Numbered from the stretch's first letter, positions 52,210 through 64,000 are shown. The stretch: DNA of 64,000 nt from Macrothele yani (GCA_039090855.1 CM076990.1:198467232-198531231); one strand, 5' to 3'. The notes: generated from the letters alone by a model not told the origin. Numbers and translations: made by a program.

Positions 52210-54800
52210 TGGTAGAATAAAAACTGTTGAAAAGGTCTAGGCCTAGGGCCTATGATTTAATATTTAGTGCCTAAGTAAAAGCGCAGTGCTATTAACTTGA
52301 TACGTAAACGTTATGAATATGAAGTCGGCGGATTAAAATATGTTAAAAAGGCCAAGGGGTAGGACCTATGAATTAATTACGTAACAGAAAAACATTACCA
52401 ACCTGACATGTTATGTAAATATTTAGTGCTGCCTAAGTAAAAGTGCAGCGTTATAAAAAAATTCCACCTTATCGTACTTTTCTGAACACAGCATGATTCA
52501 TGCTGTAATTCCGTTGTTTCGTCGAACACTGTACTTTTAAGGAATGTACCAAGCCACGGCAATTTATTTCTTCAAATTAAAGTAGGCCTACAATTCCAGC
52601 TTGGCTAAAATAGAACGTTTTCTCGAAATTTGTTTGGAGTTCCCAATTCAATTCTCAAGAAATGCCAAGAAATGGCAATCTTGATACCCCCCCCCCCCCC
52701 AAACACACACATACACCATTGAACTTTTGGATTCACTGTAAACCGCCACACAGGAAAACTGCCACGCCGGAACATTGCCACACTGGAAAACTGCCACACG
52801 CTTTTCATTCAGGAGCAGGGTACAAATTGCTATTCCTCCGAGGAACACTTTGAATGTGTGGCAGTTTTCAAAGTTTCCGAATTATATGTGGCAGTTTCCC
52901 CAAGTTGCCTAACGATGGGAAGGAGCTCTTTTGTTTGGATGTAGGTAAAAACACTCCCAGGAAAAAATACCCCCGGAGAAAATACCCCCGAAAATTGAAA
53001 AGCGGAAAAAATGCCCCCGGGAAAAATACCCCCGGAAGAAATACCCCCAGAAAAAACGGTTCACTGTAAACTGCCACACAGGAACACTGGTGTGTGGCAG
53101 TGTTCCGGTGGGGCAATTTACCTGCAACCCTGCCACACATCTTTCAACAACTTGGCTACAAAAGTTCAAAGGGGGGGGGGGCTGTAAAGATTGCCGTTTC
53201 TGGGCCTACATTGATAACTGAATTAGGAAACGAATTTCGCGAAAACTTTTCATGTAAGCCAAGCGAGAATTGTACTTTAATTTGAAGAAATAAATTGCCG
53301 AGGATCCGAGGTACACTTGGGGGGGGGCTCAACCCCCAACTTCCGTAATATTAGATTCTGGGCCGCTGGAGTCTGTCAGTGTATCCAGGCTGTTCCCTTT
53401 GAAGAGCCCGCGAGGTTCGTCAGCTTGGGGGGTCCCCAAAATGTTAAAATGCACGTAGAGCTGTAAACATTAGTACCATGTTTTATATAGTGATTCTGTA
53501 CACGACCACGAATTTTCAGGAGGGTGGGGTACAACCCCCTCCCCCGTTTCTAAGAGCTATTCAGGGGTAACATCGAGGATACACTGACCGACTCTAGAGG
53601 TTCAGAATATAAAATTACGGAAGTTGGGGGTAGAGCCCTCCAAATCAAGCACCTCGTATCCCTCTCACAGGTTTCACCAAATTTCTGGGGGAGGGGGAAG
53701 GGCATACATAGTTTACCATTAAACACAACATGAAGCATAAAAATTGCGAGCAAATCCCTTACCTTGAAGACTTGTCTGCGCTCTTAGAAACTTGCACCCC
53801 ACCCTCCTGAAAATTCGTGGTCGTGTAGAGAATCATTATGTAAAGCATGCTTCTAATGTTTACAGCTCTACGGCCATTTTAACATTTTGGGGACCCCCCA
53901 AGCTGACGAACCTCGCGGGCTCTTCAAAGGGAACAGCCTGGATACACTGACAGACTCCAGCGGTCCAGAATCTAATATTACGGAAGTTGGGGGTTGAGCC
54001 CCCCCCCCAAGTGTACCTCGGATCCTCGGCAATTTATTTCTTCAAATTAAAGTACAATTATCGCTTGGTTTACATGAAAAGTTTTCGCGAAATTCGTTTC
54101 CCAATTCAGTTATCAATGTAGGCCCGGAAACGGCAATCTTTACAGCCCCCCCCCCTTTGAACTTTTGTAGCCAAGTTGCTGAAAGATGTGTGGCAGGGTT
54201 GCCGGTAAATTGCCACACTGGAACACTGCCACACATCAGTGTTCCTGTGTGGCAGTTTACAGTGAACCGTTTTTTCTGGGGGTATTTCTTCCGGGGGTAT
54301 TTTTCCCGGGGGCATTTTTTCCGCTTTTCAGTTTTCGGGGGTATTTTCTCCGGGGGTATTTTTACCGTTTACCCTTTTGTTTGTCTAAATTTTCATGTCG
54401 GTTCATACTTAGGGCAACTGGTTGCAGAAGTTCGAGCGGGGGGGGGGTATAAGGATTGTCGTTTCCTGGCCTATATTGAGAATTGAATTGGGAACTCCAA
54501 ACAAATTTCGAGAAAACGTTCTATGTAAGCCAAGCGAAAATTGCTGTGCTCAGGAAACGACAATAAGGTGGGATTTTTCAATAACGCTGCACTTTTACTT
54601 AGGCACTAAATATTTACATAACATGTCAAGTTTGTAATATTTTTCTTCTACTTAATTAATTCATAGGCCCTACACCTCGGCCTTAGTAACAGCTTTTAAT
54701 CCGCCGACTTCATATTCATAACGCTTACGTATCAAATCAAGTCAATAGCATTGCGCTTCTACTTAGGCACTAAATATTAAAGTCATAGGCCATAGGCATA
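52210..54800. repeat. Palindrome P1, centre near 53650
   Basis: The left arm (52210-53550) and right arm (53800-54800) are inverted. Checked pairs: GCTGTAAAGATTGCCG at 53184 with its inverse at 54131, AAATTGCCGAGGATCCGAGG at 53293 with its inverse at 54013, and GAATATGAAGTCGGCGGATT at 52316 with its inverse at 54698. Short open frames on both strands are mirror shadows of each other. The loop (53550-53800) matches 44700-44960 in the 43142-45189 element. Confidence 0.85.
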
Positions 54801-56699
54801 GGCCTTTTTAACAGTTTTTATTCTACCAGATTCATATTCACAGCATTTACACATCAAATCAAGTTAATAATATTGCGCTTTTATTTAGGCACGAAATATT
54901 TATTCACAGCCCTAGGCCTAGGCTTGGGCCCTATTACCAGTTTTTATTCTACCAATGCCATATTCATAACGTTTACACAGAAAATCAAGTTAATATTGGA
55001 CGTTTTCTTAGGCACGAAATATTAATTCATAGGCCCTAGGCCTTTTTAACAGTTTTTACTTTATCATTGCCATATTCGCAACGTTTACACAACAAATAAA
55101 TGTAATAATATTGTGCTTTTACTTAGGCAGGATATATGAATTCTTAGGCCCTAGGCCTAGGCCTTTTTGACAGTTTTTATTCTGCGAATGCCATGTTCAC
55201 AACGTTAACACAGCAAATCAAGTTAATAATATTGGGGTTTACTTAGTCACGAAATATTAATTCATAGGCCCTAGGCCTTTTTAGTAGTTTTTACTTTATC
55301 AATGCTATATTCACAACGTTTACACAACAAATAAATGTGATAATATTGCTCTTTTACTTAGGCAAGAAATATTCGTTCATAGGTCCTAGGTCTGGGCCTA
55401 TGAACTAATATTTCGTGCCCAAGTAAAGCGTAATATTATTAACTTGATTTGTTGTGCAAACGTTGTGAATATGACACTGGTAGAATAAAAACTGTTAAAA
55501 AGGCCTAAGCCTGCGGCCTATGATTTTAATATTTAGTGCCTACGTAAACGCCCAATATTATTAACATGATTCACTCTGTAAACGTTGTGAATATGACATT
55601 GGTAGAATAAAAACTGGTAAAAGGGCCTAAGCCGAGGCCTAGGGCCTGTGAATAAATATTTCGTGCCTAAATAAAAGCGCAATATTATTAAATTGATTTG
55701 TTGTGCAAACGTTGTGAATATGACACTGGTAGAATAAAAATTGTTATAAAGGCCTATGCCTGTGGCCTATGATTTTAATATTTAGTGTTTAAGTAAAAGC
55801 GAATGCTATTGACTTAATTTGATACGTAAGCGTTATGAATATGAAGTGGGCGGATAAAAAGCTGTTAAAAAATCGAGGTCTAGGGCCTGTGAATTAATTA
55901 AGTAAAAGAAAAATATTACAAACTTGACATGTTGTGTAAATATTTAGTGCCTAAGTAAAAGTGCAGCGTTGTTAAAAAATCCCACCTTATTGTCCTTTCC
56001 TGAACACAGCAATTTTCGCTTGGCTTACATAGGACGTTTTCTCGAAATTTGTTTGGAGTTCCCAATTCAATTCTCAATATAGGCCAGAAAACGGCAATCT
56101 TTATACCCCACCCCCTCGAACTTCTGTGGCCAGTTGCCCTAAGTATGAACCGACATGAAAATTCAGACAAACAAAAGAGCTCGTTCCCATCGTTAGGCAC
56201 CTTGGAGAAACTGCCACACATAATTCCGAAACTTTAAAAACTGCCGCACATTCAAAGTGTTCCTCGGAGGAATAGCAATTTGTGCCCGACCCCTTAATGA
56301 AAAGCGTGTGGCAGTTTTCCTGTATGGCAGTTTTCCGATGTGTGGCAGTTTTCTAAGTTGCTGAAAGATGTGTGGCAGTTTTCCTGTGTAACAGTCTTCC
56401 TGTGTGGCGGTCTTCCGCAAACCCCGACAAACAAAAGAGCTCCTTCCCATCGTTAGGCACCTTGGGAAACTGCCACACATAATTCGGAAACTTTGAAAAC
56501 TGCCACACATTCAAAGTGTTCCTGGGAGGAATAGCAATTTGTACCCTGCCTCTTAATGAAAAGCGTGTGGCAGTTTTCCTGTGTGGCAGTTTTCTTGTGT
56601 GGCGATTTTCTGATTTGTGGCAGTTTTCTAAGTTGCTGAAAGATGAGTGGCAGTTTTTCTGTGTGGCAGTCTTCCTGTGTTTCGGTCTTCCGACAACCC
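54440..56699. repeat. Palindrome P2, centre near 55395, sharing an arm with P1
   Basis: The right arm repeats, inverted, the module at 54440-54620 (TAAGTAAAAGTGCAGCGTT...GAACACAGCAATTTTCGCTT at 55950-56010). It then continues with GTGGCAGTTTTCCTGTGTGG-type minisatellite to a right terminus near 56699 (GTTTCGGTCTTCCGACAACC). Confidence 0.82.
54620..55920. repeat. ~120-bp satellite whose orientation flips at 55395
   Basis: Forward units (each with CATAGGCCCTAGG, ACAGTTTTTATTCTACC, ATTCATAACGTTTACAC, TTGCGCTTTTACTTAGGCAC) recur near 54660, 54780, 54905, 55030, 55140, 55262 and 55378. Beyond 55395 the same unit runs inverted for four to five copies. The same unit, also with a flip, occurs at 60370-61090. 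Confidence 0.88.
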
Positions 56700-56712
56700 T
56701 TTCGTATTTGCA

Positions 56713-57180
56713 AACATATTATAAAACGTAATAAAAGGCACTCAACGGAGCAGTTCTCAGCTCTTTACAAAGCACCTTGGCTGCGGGCCTTTTTAGAAGA
56801 TTTAAGTTACAACTTAGATATTTGGCATGCAAGTTAGTTATTCTTGTAAAAAATTTATAAAACCTAATAAAAGGCACTCAACAGATTATTTCGCGGCTCT
56901 TTACAAAGCACCTAGGCCGCGGGCCTTTTTAGAAGATTTCAAGTTACAACCCAGATATAGTTTGGGCTTTTAGAACCCATGAAAAAGATTATATATATGC
57001 TAGTTTACATTTGGGGGCTTAACAACCCCTAAATTAAAACTTTTCCAAATATTCAAGTGTGTTTTTCGTCTATTGATAGCGTTGTCTAATGATTTAAGTT
57101 TGAGCTTTTTGAACCCATAAGAAAGGTGATATATATTAGTTTAGGTTTGGGGGTAGGTAACTCCCTTAAATTTCAACATT
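56713..57180 (+). repeat. Two diverged direct duplications, ~140-bp period
   Basis: CTAATAAAAGGCACTCAACR with GGGCCTTTTTAGAAGATTT occurs at 56728-56815 and 56863-56950. TTTTAGAACCCATGAAAAAG with TTTGGGGGCTTAAC at about 56970-57025 recurs as TTTTTGAACCCATAAGAAAG with TTTGGGGGTAGGTAAC at 57108-57165. Confidence 0.7.
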
Positions 57181-57299
57181 TCTAAAACAAATTACAATTT
57201 TCAAACGGTCCATAAATATTTATGTGATCAGTTTTCCTACACTATAGATCGGAAACGTCCTCCGACGTTACGTATTACAGTATCTACAAATCATCCATA

Positions 57300-57380
57300 G
57301 TGAGCAAGTGTCCGGTGGGCAAGGTGGGCAATTGTCCGGGTGGGCAACTGTTCGGTGGGCTAGTATCCTGTGGGCTTTAG
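57300..57380 (+). repeat. Short GTGGGCAA-type minisatellite
   Basis: About five units of the form AAGTGTCCGGTGGGC / AATTGTCCGGGTGGGC. Similar in character to the minisatellite at 19127-19356 (CCGGGTGGCCAGTT). Confidence 0.75.
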
Positions 57381-58654
57381 TCAGGACCCCGTAGAATATA
57401 TAACGGTAGATGAACTATGGTTATACCAAAAAAAAAAAAAAAAGATAATTATAAATTTCATACAAAATAGAAGTGCACAAATGGATGTCCACATGTAAAT
57501 TAACATGACGAACATTTTTCGTTAGCTCTCTTTTCATTGACTATTATTTCCATGGACTTTTCTTCCTTGGCCCCTGGATTATTATTCCGTTGTTTTTTTG
57601 TTTTGTTTTTTGTTTTTTTTCCGGTAACCATTTCTTAGTTCTCTCTCTCTCGCTCGCTCTCTCCCGAAATCTCAGTCATAGAATGAGTTTCTATTAGTCA
57701 GGACTCCAGTATCGAAAGACAAAGGAAGCCGCCCAGACCATTTTACTATTCAGCTTTGACCCTTCTGTCTAATATTAAATCGAAGTGATTTACAAGCGAG
57801 TTGGAGTCGGAAAGGTTCCCTGTGGCTTATGTAATCGCCATGTCTAGTGGTCGTAATTACATCAATGTCCACTTTGCAGTTCGTGCCAACAAAGACTAAA
57901 CGAGGTGCCTTCACCCCTTGTCCAGTAGATTGCTTAAAAAACAAAAGCCGCCGTTGCCGACATCCCCTTTAGCGCCAGTTGTCGGAAAGGAAACCCTGGT
58001 TCAAAAGGACGTCATAAAGTTTTACAACCGAACAGAGCAACTACCACACCTTCCAGGCACCAGCCAGAAGAGTTACGAGAAGGGTCATCCAGGAGAGGGG
58101 TCGAAGGTCGCTTGCAAAGTCCTGCGGGAAACTTAGAATAAAGGATTCGAATTTTTACTGCTTTTCTCCGAGAAAAGCTACAGGAAATTACAGATTCGTA
58201 TTTACCTTCGTCCATTACAACAGCAATGTGGGCCTCCTTGCTTTGGGGGAAATCTACGGTTACGTCAGGGGTATGAGGTAATAGAACTTACGTAATCTTT
58301 AATCTCAGGTTAAAGTGAGCACATGGCACAATAAGACCTAATATAGAATGTTCCACTATGTTTTAGAATTACGCATAGCATAGGCGTAGATTATGCCCCC
58401 CCCCCCAATGTTTTCTAGGAGCATTGTCCATCCAATATTTATCGTCCTGTTTTATTAAATCAGTTTTTTTCTTCTTTGTATATGTGATTTTTAAAAAATA
58501 AATAAATAAATAAATAAATAAATAAAAGAAATAAAAAAAAATAAAAAAAGGTGAACTGAAACAGTATCTTAAAAAAAATATTTCCTCGTACTCTCGGGCT
58601 ATTATTAACATTACAGCGTGATGTGCGATTTACCTTTGACATATGGCGCTATTA
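57381..58654. other. No recognised gene; simple repeats
   Basis: Contains a CTCTCTCTCTCGCTCGCTCT tract (57638-57662) and an (AAAT)n run (58496-58530). A 72-codon frame at 57918-58136 resembles no family I know. Confidence 0.4.
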
Positions 58655-59419
58655 CGTGTGGCTTTTTTTTATTATGAAAAGGCCTTTGATTCCGTGAAAC
58701 CATCAGCAGTTACAATGGCTCTGAAATCCTGCGGTATTGAAGATGCATACATTAGCATTATCAATAACATCTATGAAAATGCAAGTGCAAAGGTTGGGAT
58801 ATTTGAGGATACAGCACCAATAAGTATTAGAAAGGGGGTGAAACAAGGTAACACCATATCTCCAAAACTCTTTAATGTCTTTCAATCATTGAACTGAGAA
58901 AACAAGGATAAAGATTAATGAAGATTACTTAACTCACCTTCGTTTTGATGATGACGTAATCATTTTTGCAACTGCCCCTTCGGAACTGCAGAGTATCATC
59001 CAGGAACTTGCTGACAAGAGTAAAGAAGTGGGATTAAAAATGAACTTTCAGAAGACGAAACTGGTGTACAATTCTTTTATAAGAAATGAAGATGTATCGA
59101 TTGATGGAAAAAAGTTGGAGATAACCGATACTTATGTTCATCTTGGACAACAAATATCAAGCGAGGGTCACATTGAAGAAATTAATCGGCGTATAAAACT
59201 TACTCGGAGAGCTTTCGGAAGACACAGTATAATTTTTAAGAACAATATGCCATTATGTCGTAAAAGAAGAGTGTTTAATCAATGCATCCATCCAGTTCTC
59301 ACTTGTGGATTAGAGACGTGGACCTTAACTAAGAACGACATAGAAATACTGCAGACAACTAAAAGGCTTCATGTAACCAGGAGTGATAAGAAGAGTAATC
59401 GTGGATCAGGAAAATGACA
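58655..59419 (+). mobile_element. RTE LINE fragment, copy D
   Basis: A degenerate middle and 3' part of the reverse transcriptase: YYEKAFDSVKPSAVTMALKS, IINNIYENASAKVGIFE, KQGNTISPKLFN, then RFDDDVIIFAT (FADD changed to FDDD), GLKMNFQKTKLVYNSFIR, TYVHLGQQISSEGHIEE and ETWTLTKNDIEILQTT. A deletion removes the usual ATLE segment. It stops within MTRVE at 59419, where a palindromic element begins. More diverged than copies A to C. Confidence 0.9.
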
Positions 59420-59431
59420 AGAGTAGAAGGG

Positions 59432-61615
59432 TAATCGGAAAAGTCCCCCTCAGGAAAAGTACCCCACATTCAGAAAAGTCCCCCACATTGGAAAAGTCCC
59501 CCACCTTTTTCATTCAGAGACCGTGCACAAATTGCAGTTTACGCAAAACATCGAATGTGAGGGAGGTTTCCGGGGTCATCATTTTTTTTTTTTTCACGCT
59601 GTTTAAAACAAGATGCAGTTGTACAATGAACACAAATATGTGGGGGAAATTTTCAGGGTCAGAATTTCCTTTTTTTTTTTTTTTTTAACTGCAACTTACA
59701 GATGTTTTCCACTTTTACCGTAGTTTATAGTAACAGGCTGACACGGTGAGGGAAATTACGGGGTCGTTATTTCAACTTTTTCTGCAGTTTACAGTAAAAA
59801 TCAGTCTAACTGGACGAGATGGTAGAAATTTCCAGGGTCAGCATTTCGACTTTTATGCAGTTTATAATAAAAAAAAACGGTGTTACAAGTAGTTGGATGG
59901 GTGGGAGGAATTTTCTGGTTAGTATTTCGACTGTTACCGCGGTTTTTAGGGGAAAACGGTCTTACAATTGGGTGCCCGCTTACAATTAGCAGGCTGACAG
60001 GGTGAGGGAAATTTCCGGGGTCGACATTTCGATTTTCACCACAGTTCACAGAAAAAATCATCTTACAAGTAGCAGGATGTGGTGGGGGAAATTTCCGGGG
60101 TGGTGTTTTGACTTTTACGCACTTTAAAACAAGATGAAACAGTAAAAGTAGCACAAATATTTGGGGGAAATTTCCGGGGTGGTATTTCGACTTTTACGCA
60201 CTTTAAAACAAGATGAAACCGTACAGGTAGCACAAATATGTAGGGGAAATTTCCCTGGTCGGCATTTTTTATTCGATCGTACTCATTTTCATAACGTTTG
60301 CGTAACATGTCAAATTATTAATATTGCCATATTGCTCAGGCAGAAAATATTATTTATTGCCTAACGTCTAAACTCTTCTAAAAGTTTTCGTTAATGTCAA
60401 TAATATTGCACTTCTACTTATGCACCATACATTAATTAATAGGCCGTAGGCCTAGGCCTTTTAACTCTTTTTTTCTTCGCCTATGAGGTATTCATAAAGT
60501 TTACAAAAAAGTCAAGTTAATAGCTTTGCGCTTTTACTTAGGCATTCAATATTAATTTCTAGGTCTTAGGCCTAGGACTAAGGCCTTTTGACAGTTTTTA
60601 TTCTGCCGACGTCATATTTATAACGTTGGATAACAAGTCTAGGTAATATATCTTATGCTTTTACTTAGGTACTAAGTATTAGTTCCTTGGCCTTTTTAAC
60701 AGTTTTTATTCTAACGATGTCATATTCATAATGTTTAAGCATGAACTGAAGTTAATCATATATTGCACTTTTACTAAGGCACTAATTATTAATTCATTTG
60801 CCCTAGGCCTAAGGCCTAGTAATTAATATTGAATACCTAAATAAAAGCGCAAAGCTATCAACTTGACTTTTTTTGTAAAGTTTACGAATATCTCATAGGC
60901 GAAGAAAAAAGAGTTAAAAAGGCCTAGACCTACTGCCTATTAACTAATGTATGGTGAATAAGTAGAAGCGCAATATTATTAACATTACTTGTTATGTAAA
61001 TTTTAGGAAGATGGGAATGACGGAATGAAAACTTTCAGGAGCGCCTAAACGTTAAGCCTAATAAATTTTTCTGCCTAAGTAATATCGCTGTATTAATAAT
61101 TTGACATGTCACCTAAACGTTATAAATACGAGCACGATGAAATAAAAAATGCCGACCCTGGAAATTTCTCCCACATTTTTGTGCTACTTGAAAGGCTTCA
61201 TCTTGTTTTAAACTACGTAAAAGTCGAAATGCCGACACCGGAAATTTCCCCCATTCCATCCTGCTAATTGTAAGAGCGGTTTTTACTAAAAACTGCGGTG
61301 AATACGGAACTACTAATTCCAGAAATTTCCCCAGCCCATCCAGCTACTTGTATGACCGTTCTTTTACTGTAAACGGCATAAAAGTCGAAATGCCGACGCC
61401 GGAAATTTCCCCACATATTTGTGCTCGCTGTACGGCTGCATCTTGTTTTAAACAGCAAGACAATGGAAATGCTGACCCAGGAAATCTGTCCCACATTCGA
61501 TATTTTGTGAAGACTGCAATTTGTGCAAGGTTCCTGACTGAAAAAAGTGGGAACTTTTCCTGTGGGGGGACTTTCCCAATGTGGGGGACTTATCCTGTAT
61601 AGGGGACTTTTCCGT
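59432..61615. mobile_element. Foldback element, ~2.2 kb, GGAAAAGTCCCC-type ends
   Basis: The left end CGGAAAAGTCCCCCTCAGG-like (59438) and right end GGGGACTTTTCCG (61599-61611) are inverted. So are ACCGTGCACAAATTGCAGTT / AACTGCAATTTGTGCAAGGT-like at 61520, and the core around 60488-60890 (AAGTCAAGTTAATAGCTTTG against its inverse). The right arm is shorter by about 350 bp. The core is the ~120-bp AGGCCTAGGCC satellite, which flips near 60800. Left-arm sequence matches 25104-25500. A clear TSD is not seen. Confidence 0.82.
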
Positions 61616-61624
61616 CCATCCTTT

Positions 61625-62172
61625 GGACGTGGAAGAGAGTGAGACAGAACCTTGGTTTTTCAGAGAGAGGTTGGGTCTTGGAAATCGGCGTCGGAGCGAA
61701 CGAAAAGTTTTGGGAGAGCGTCGTTGGTTGTGTTGGGCAGCTGCACCGTCGGTTTACGGGAAGCACGAAGTTCAGGTCTAGGGTCCTGATAGCACGGATG
61801 GAAAGCAAGTCAAGCAAGCATTCCCTTAACATGATCTACGATAAGTCCCAAGCCACATAGATTTAGTAAAATAACATATTTTGTTATATTTTTGTTATTG
61901 TTACGGAAGGGTCCGAACTATATTTTTTTCAAAGAACTAACAAACAAAGTTATGTGACGGCTCTCGCTGGATCACAGCTATGTTAAGATAGAGATGTAAA
62001 GGAGCAGCGAGGGTCGTTACACTATCCATACTGTGATCTTTTTCTTAAGTAAACAGCAATTAAAGATGACCATTCTTCTTTATGCATTTTTTCGTGCGTG
62101 TACTGTACGGATGACATTTTCACGTAATGACTTTATTAAAATATGAGATTTATTTTCTAGGACCTCAATCAA
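61625..62172. other. No recognised feature
   Basis: Two overlapping frames (61581-61860) have no recognisable relatives. TGTTACGGAAGGGTCC at 61896 recalls some LTR starts but has no matching end. Confidence 0.4.
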
Positions 62173-62372
62173 ATTTTGCTACGGGCACCGGAAAGAAGTT
62201 TTGCTACGGGCACCGGAAAGAAGTTTTGCTTCGGGCCACGGAGAGAAGTTTTGTCCCGGGCCACGGAGAGAAGTTTTGCCCCGGGTCACAGAGAGAAGTT
62301 TTGCCCCGGGCCACGGAGAGAAGTTTTGCCCCGGGCCACGGAGAGAAGTTTTGCCCCGGGCCCCGCAAAAGT
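62173..62372 (+). repeat. 25-bp tandem repeat, eight copies
   Basis: Unit TTTTGCCCCGGGCCACGGAG + AGAAG, beginning at 62173 and every 25 bp to 62348. The first units read CTACGGGCACC. Since 25 is not a multiple of three, all three frames stay open, which produces spurious repetitive proteins. Confidence 0.97.
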
Positions 62373-62521
62373 TCCATCCGGCCCTGATGATGTCTTAGCT
62401 GATTGCTGAATACTAATTCACATAACGCTTGACAGTTATTAACTCCTGACATTACTTTTCTTAATAGGAAATTGTTTCCGAACTCATTGGGGTGGAAGAA
62501 AGTCATAGGTGCTGCGACTTC

Positions 62522-64000
62522 AGTATGTATCGAAATAATGGTGAATTGAGTTATCATTGGCAGCGGTGAGTGCGAGCACGTGTTGGTGTGAGTCGAAATA
62601 ATGGCGAATTGAATTATCTTTCACAGCGGTGAGAGCGAGCCATTTACAGTTCACGTGTTAGTGTGAGTCGAAATAATGGCGAATTGAATTATCATTCACA
62701 GCGGTGAGAGCGAACCATTTACTGTTCACGTGTTAGTGTGAGTCGAAAAAATGGTGAATTGAATTAGCATTCATAGCGGTGCGAGCGAACCATTTACTGT
62801 TCACGTGTTAGTGTGAGTCGAAATAATTGCGAATTAAATTATCATTCACAGCGGTAAAAGCGAACCATTTACTGTTCACGTATTAGTGTATGTCGAAATA
62901 ATGGCGAATTGAATGATCACTCACAGCGGTGTGAGCGAACCATTTACTATTCACGTATTAGTATGTATCGAAATAAAGTGAATTGAATGATCACACACAG
63001 CGGTGTGAGCGAACCATTTACTGTTCACGTGTTACTATGTATGTAAATAATGGCGAATTGAATTATCATTCACAGTGGTGAGAGCAAACAATTTTCTGTT
63101 CACGTGTTAGTGTGAGTCGAAATAATAGCGAATTGAATTATCATTCATAGCGGTGAGAGCGACCCATTTACTGTTCACGTATTAGTATGTATCGAAATAA
63201 TGGCGAATTGAATGATCATTCACAGCGGTGAGAGCGAACCATTTACTGTTCGCGTGTTAGTGTGAGTCGAAATAATAGCGAATTGAATTATCATTCACAG
63301 CGGTGAGTGCGAAACCTTTACTGTTCACGTGTTGGCGTGAGTCGAAATAATGGCGAATTGAATGATCATTCACAGCAGCGGGAGCGCATCATTTACTGTT
63401 CACGTGTTAGTGTGAGTCGAAATAAAGGCGAATTGTATGATCATTCACAGCGGTGAGTGCGAAACCTTTACTGTTCACGTGTTAATGTGTGCCGAAATAA
63501 TAGCGAACTGAATGATCACTCCCAGCGGTGTAAACGAATCATTTACTGTTCACGTGTTAATGTGAGTCAAAATAATGGCGAATTGAATTATCAATCACAG
63601 CGGTGAGAGCGAAGCATTTACTGTTCACGTGTTAGTGTGAGTCGAAATAATAGCGAATTGAATTATCATTGACTTCGGTGTGAGCGAACCATTTACTGTT
63701 CACGTGTTAATCTGAGTCGAAATAATGGCGAATTGAATTATCATTGACAGCGGTATGAGCGAACCATTTACTGTTCCCGTGTTAATGTGTGCCGAAATAA
63801 TAGCGAATTGAATGATCACTCACATCGGTGAGAGCGAACCATTTACTGTTCACGTGTTAGTGTGAGTCGAAATAATAGCGAATTGAATGATCATTAACAG
63901 CGGTGTGAGCGAACCATTTACTGTTCACGTGTTAATGTGTGCCGAAATAATGGCGAACTGAATTATCCCTCACAGTGGTGTGAGCGCATCATTTACTGTT
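62522..64000 (+). repeat. 75-bp satellite array, runs off the window
   Basis: About 19-20 units of 75 bp: GTGTTAGTGTGAGTCGAAAT, AATGGCGAATTGAATTATCA, TTCACAGCGGTGAGAGCGAA, CCATTTACTGTTCAC. Starts of GTGTTAG fall at 62655, 62730 and so on. The first unit has a 15-base deletion. Variants alternate (GTGTGCCG or GTGAGTCG; GTGAGAG or GTGTGAG). Confidence 0.97.

Noticed and set aside
57918..58136. 72-codon frame rich in Pro and Lys
   Set aside because: No recognisable domain, and no splice or promoter context that would support a gene.
61896..62021. Solo LTR starting TGTTACGG and ending TTACA
   Set aside because: Only about 125 bp, no TSD, no primer-binding site or second copy.
62127..62409. Repetitive proteins with KFCPGPRREV-type repeats
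   Set aside because: They come from a 25-bp tandem repeat that is open in all three frames. There is no start context and no homology.

Overview
This window is eukaryotic nuclear DNA from an animal, probably an invertebrate. It is AT-rich and intergenic. Almost everything recognisable in it is transposable-element or satellite sequence, and I see no convincing host protein-coding gene. Evidence for an animal genome: at least twelve Tc1-like (DD34E) DNA transposon relics, pogo/Tigger and hAT relics, five copies of an RTE-clade LINE, a fragment of a second AT-rich LINE clade, one Penelope-like element with a GIY-YIG domain, and about fifteen copies or fragments of a tRNA-derived SINE. An arthropod fits well, but the sequence does not fix the species.

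Layout. 1-3.4 kb: an RTE fragment, then a Tc1 element (1387-3441) carrying two different SINE insertions. 3.5-10.1 kb: a dispersed repeat, a Tigger relic split by a SINE, a second pogo-type fragment, and a hAT relic with a DUF4371-like region. 10.2-12 kb: a Tc1 with its catalytic Glu changed to Gln. 12-14.3 kb: mostly unique sequence. 14.3-23.2 kb: five Tc1 relics, a palindromic MITE, a tail-to-tail SINE pair and a 1-kb foldback element with an adjoining minisatellite. 23.5-24.2 kb: a non-autonomous hAT with a perfect 8-bp target-site duplication (TSD). 25.1-33.3 kb: a nest of elements, with a recently inserted, nearly full-length RTE innermost. 34-36 kb: tail-to-tail SINEs, a tRNA-bearing 350-bp repeat and a LINE 3' fragment. 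36.1-41.6 kb: two Tc1 elements, a Tc1 5' fragment and a 5'-truncated RTE with an open 484-codon reverse-transcriptase frame. 42-45.2 kb: the 350-bp repeat again and a foldback element with a 9-bp TSD. 45.3-48.85 kb: two Tc1 elements and a Penelope-like element, end to end. 50.2-57 kb: a SINE, a degenerate repeat block and two adjoining multi-kilobase palindromes. 58.6-61.6 kb: an RTE fragment and another long palindrome. 62.2-64 kb: a 25-bp tandem repeat and a 75-bp satellite that runs off the window.

The most unusual content is a set of long foldback elements. They share a design: termini made of short GGAAAA/CCCC-type minisatellite motifs, and in two of them a core of about 120-bp satellite units that reverses orientation at the centre. 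Clean 8- and 9-bp TSDs on two of the foldbacks (25982-33168 and 43142-45189) indicate that these are mobile elements and not passive duplications.
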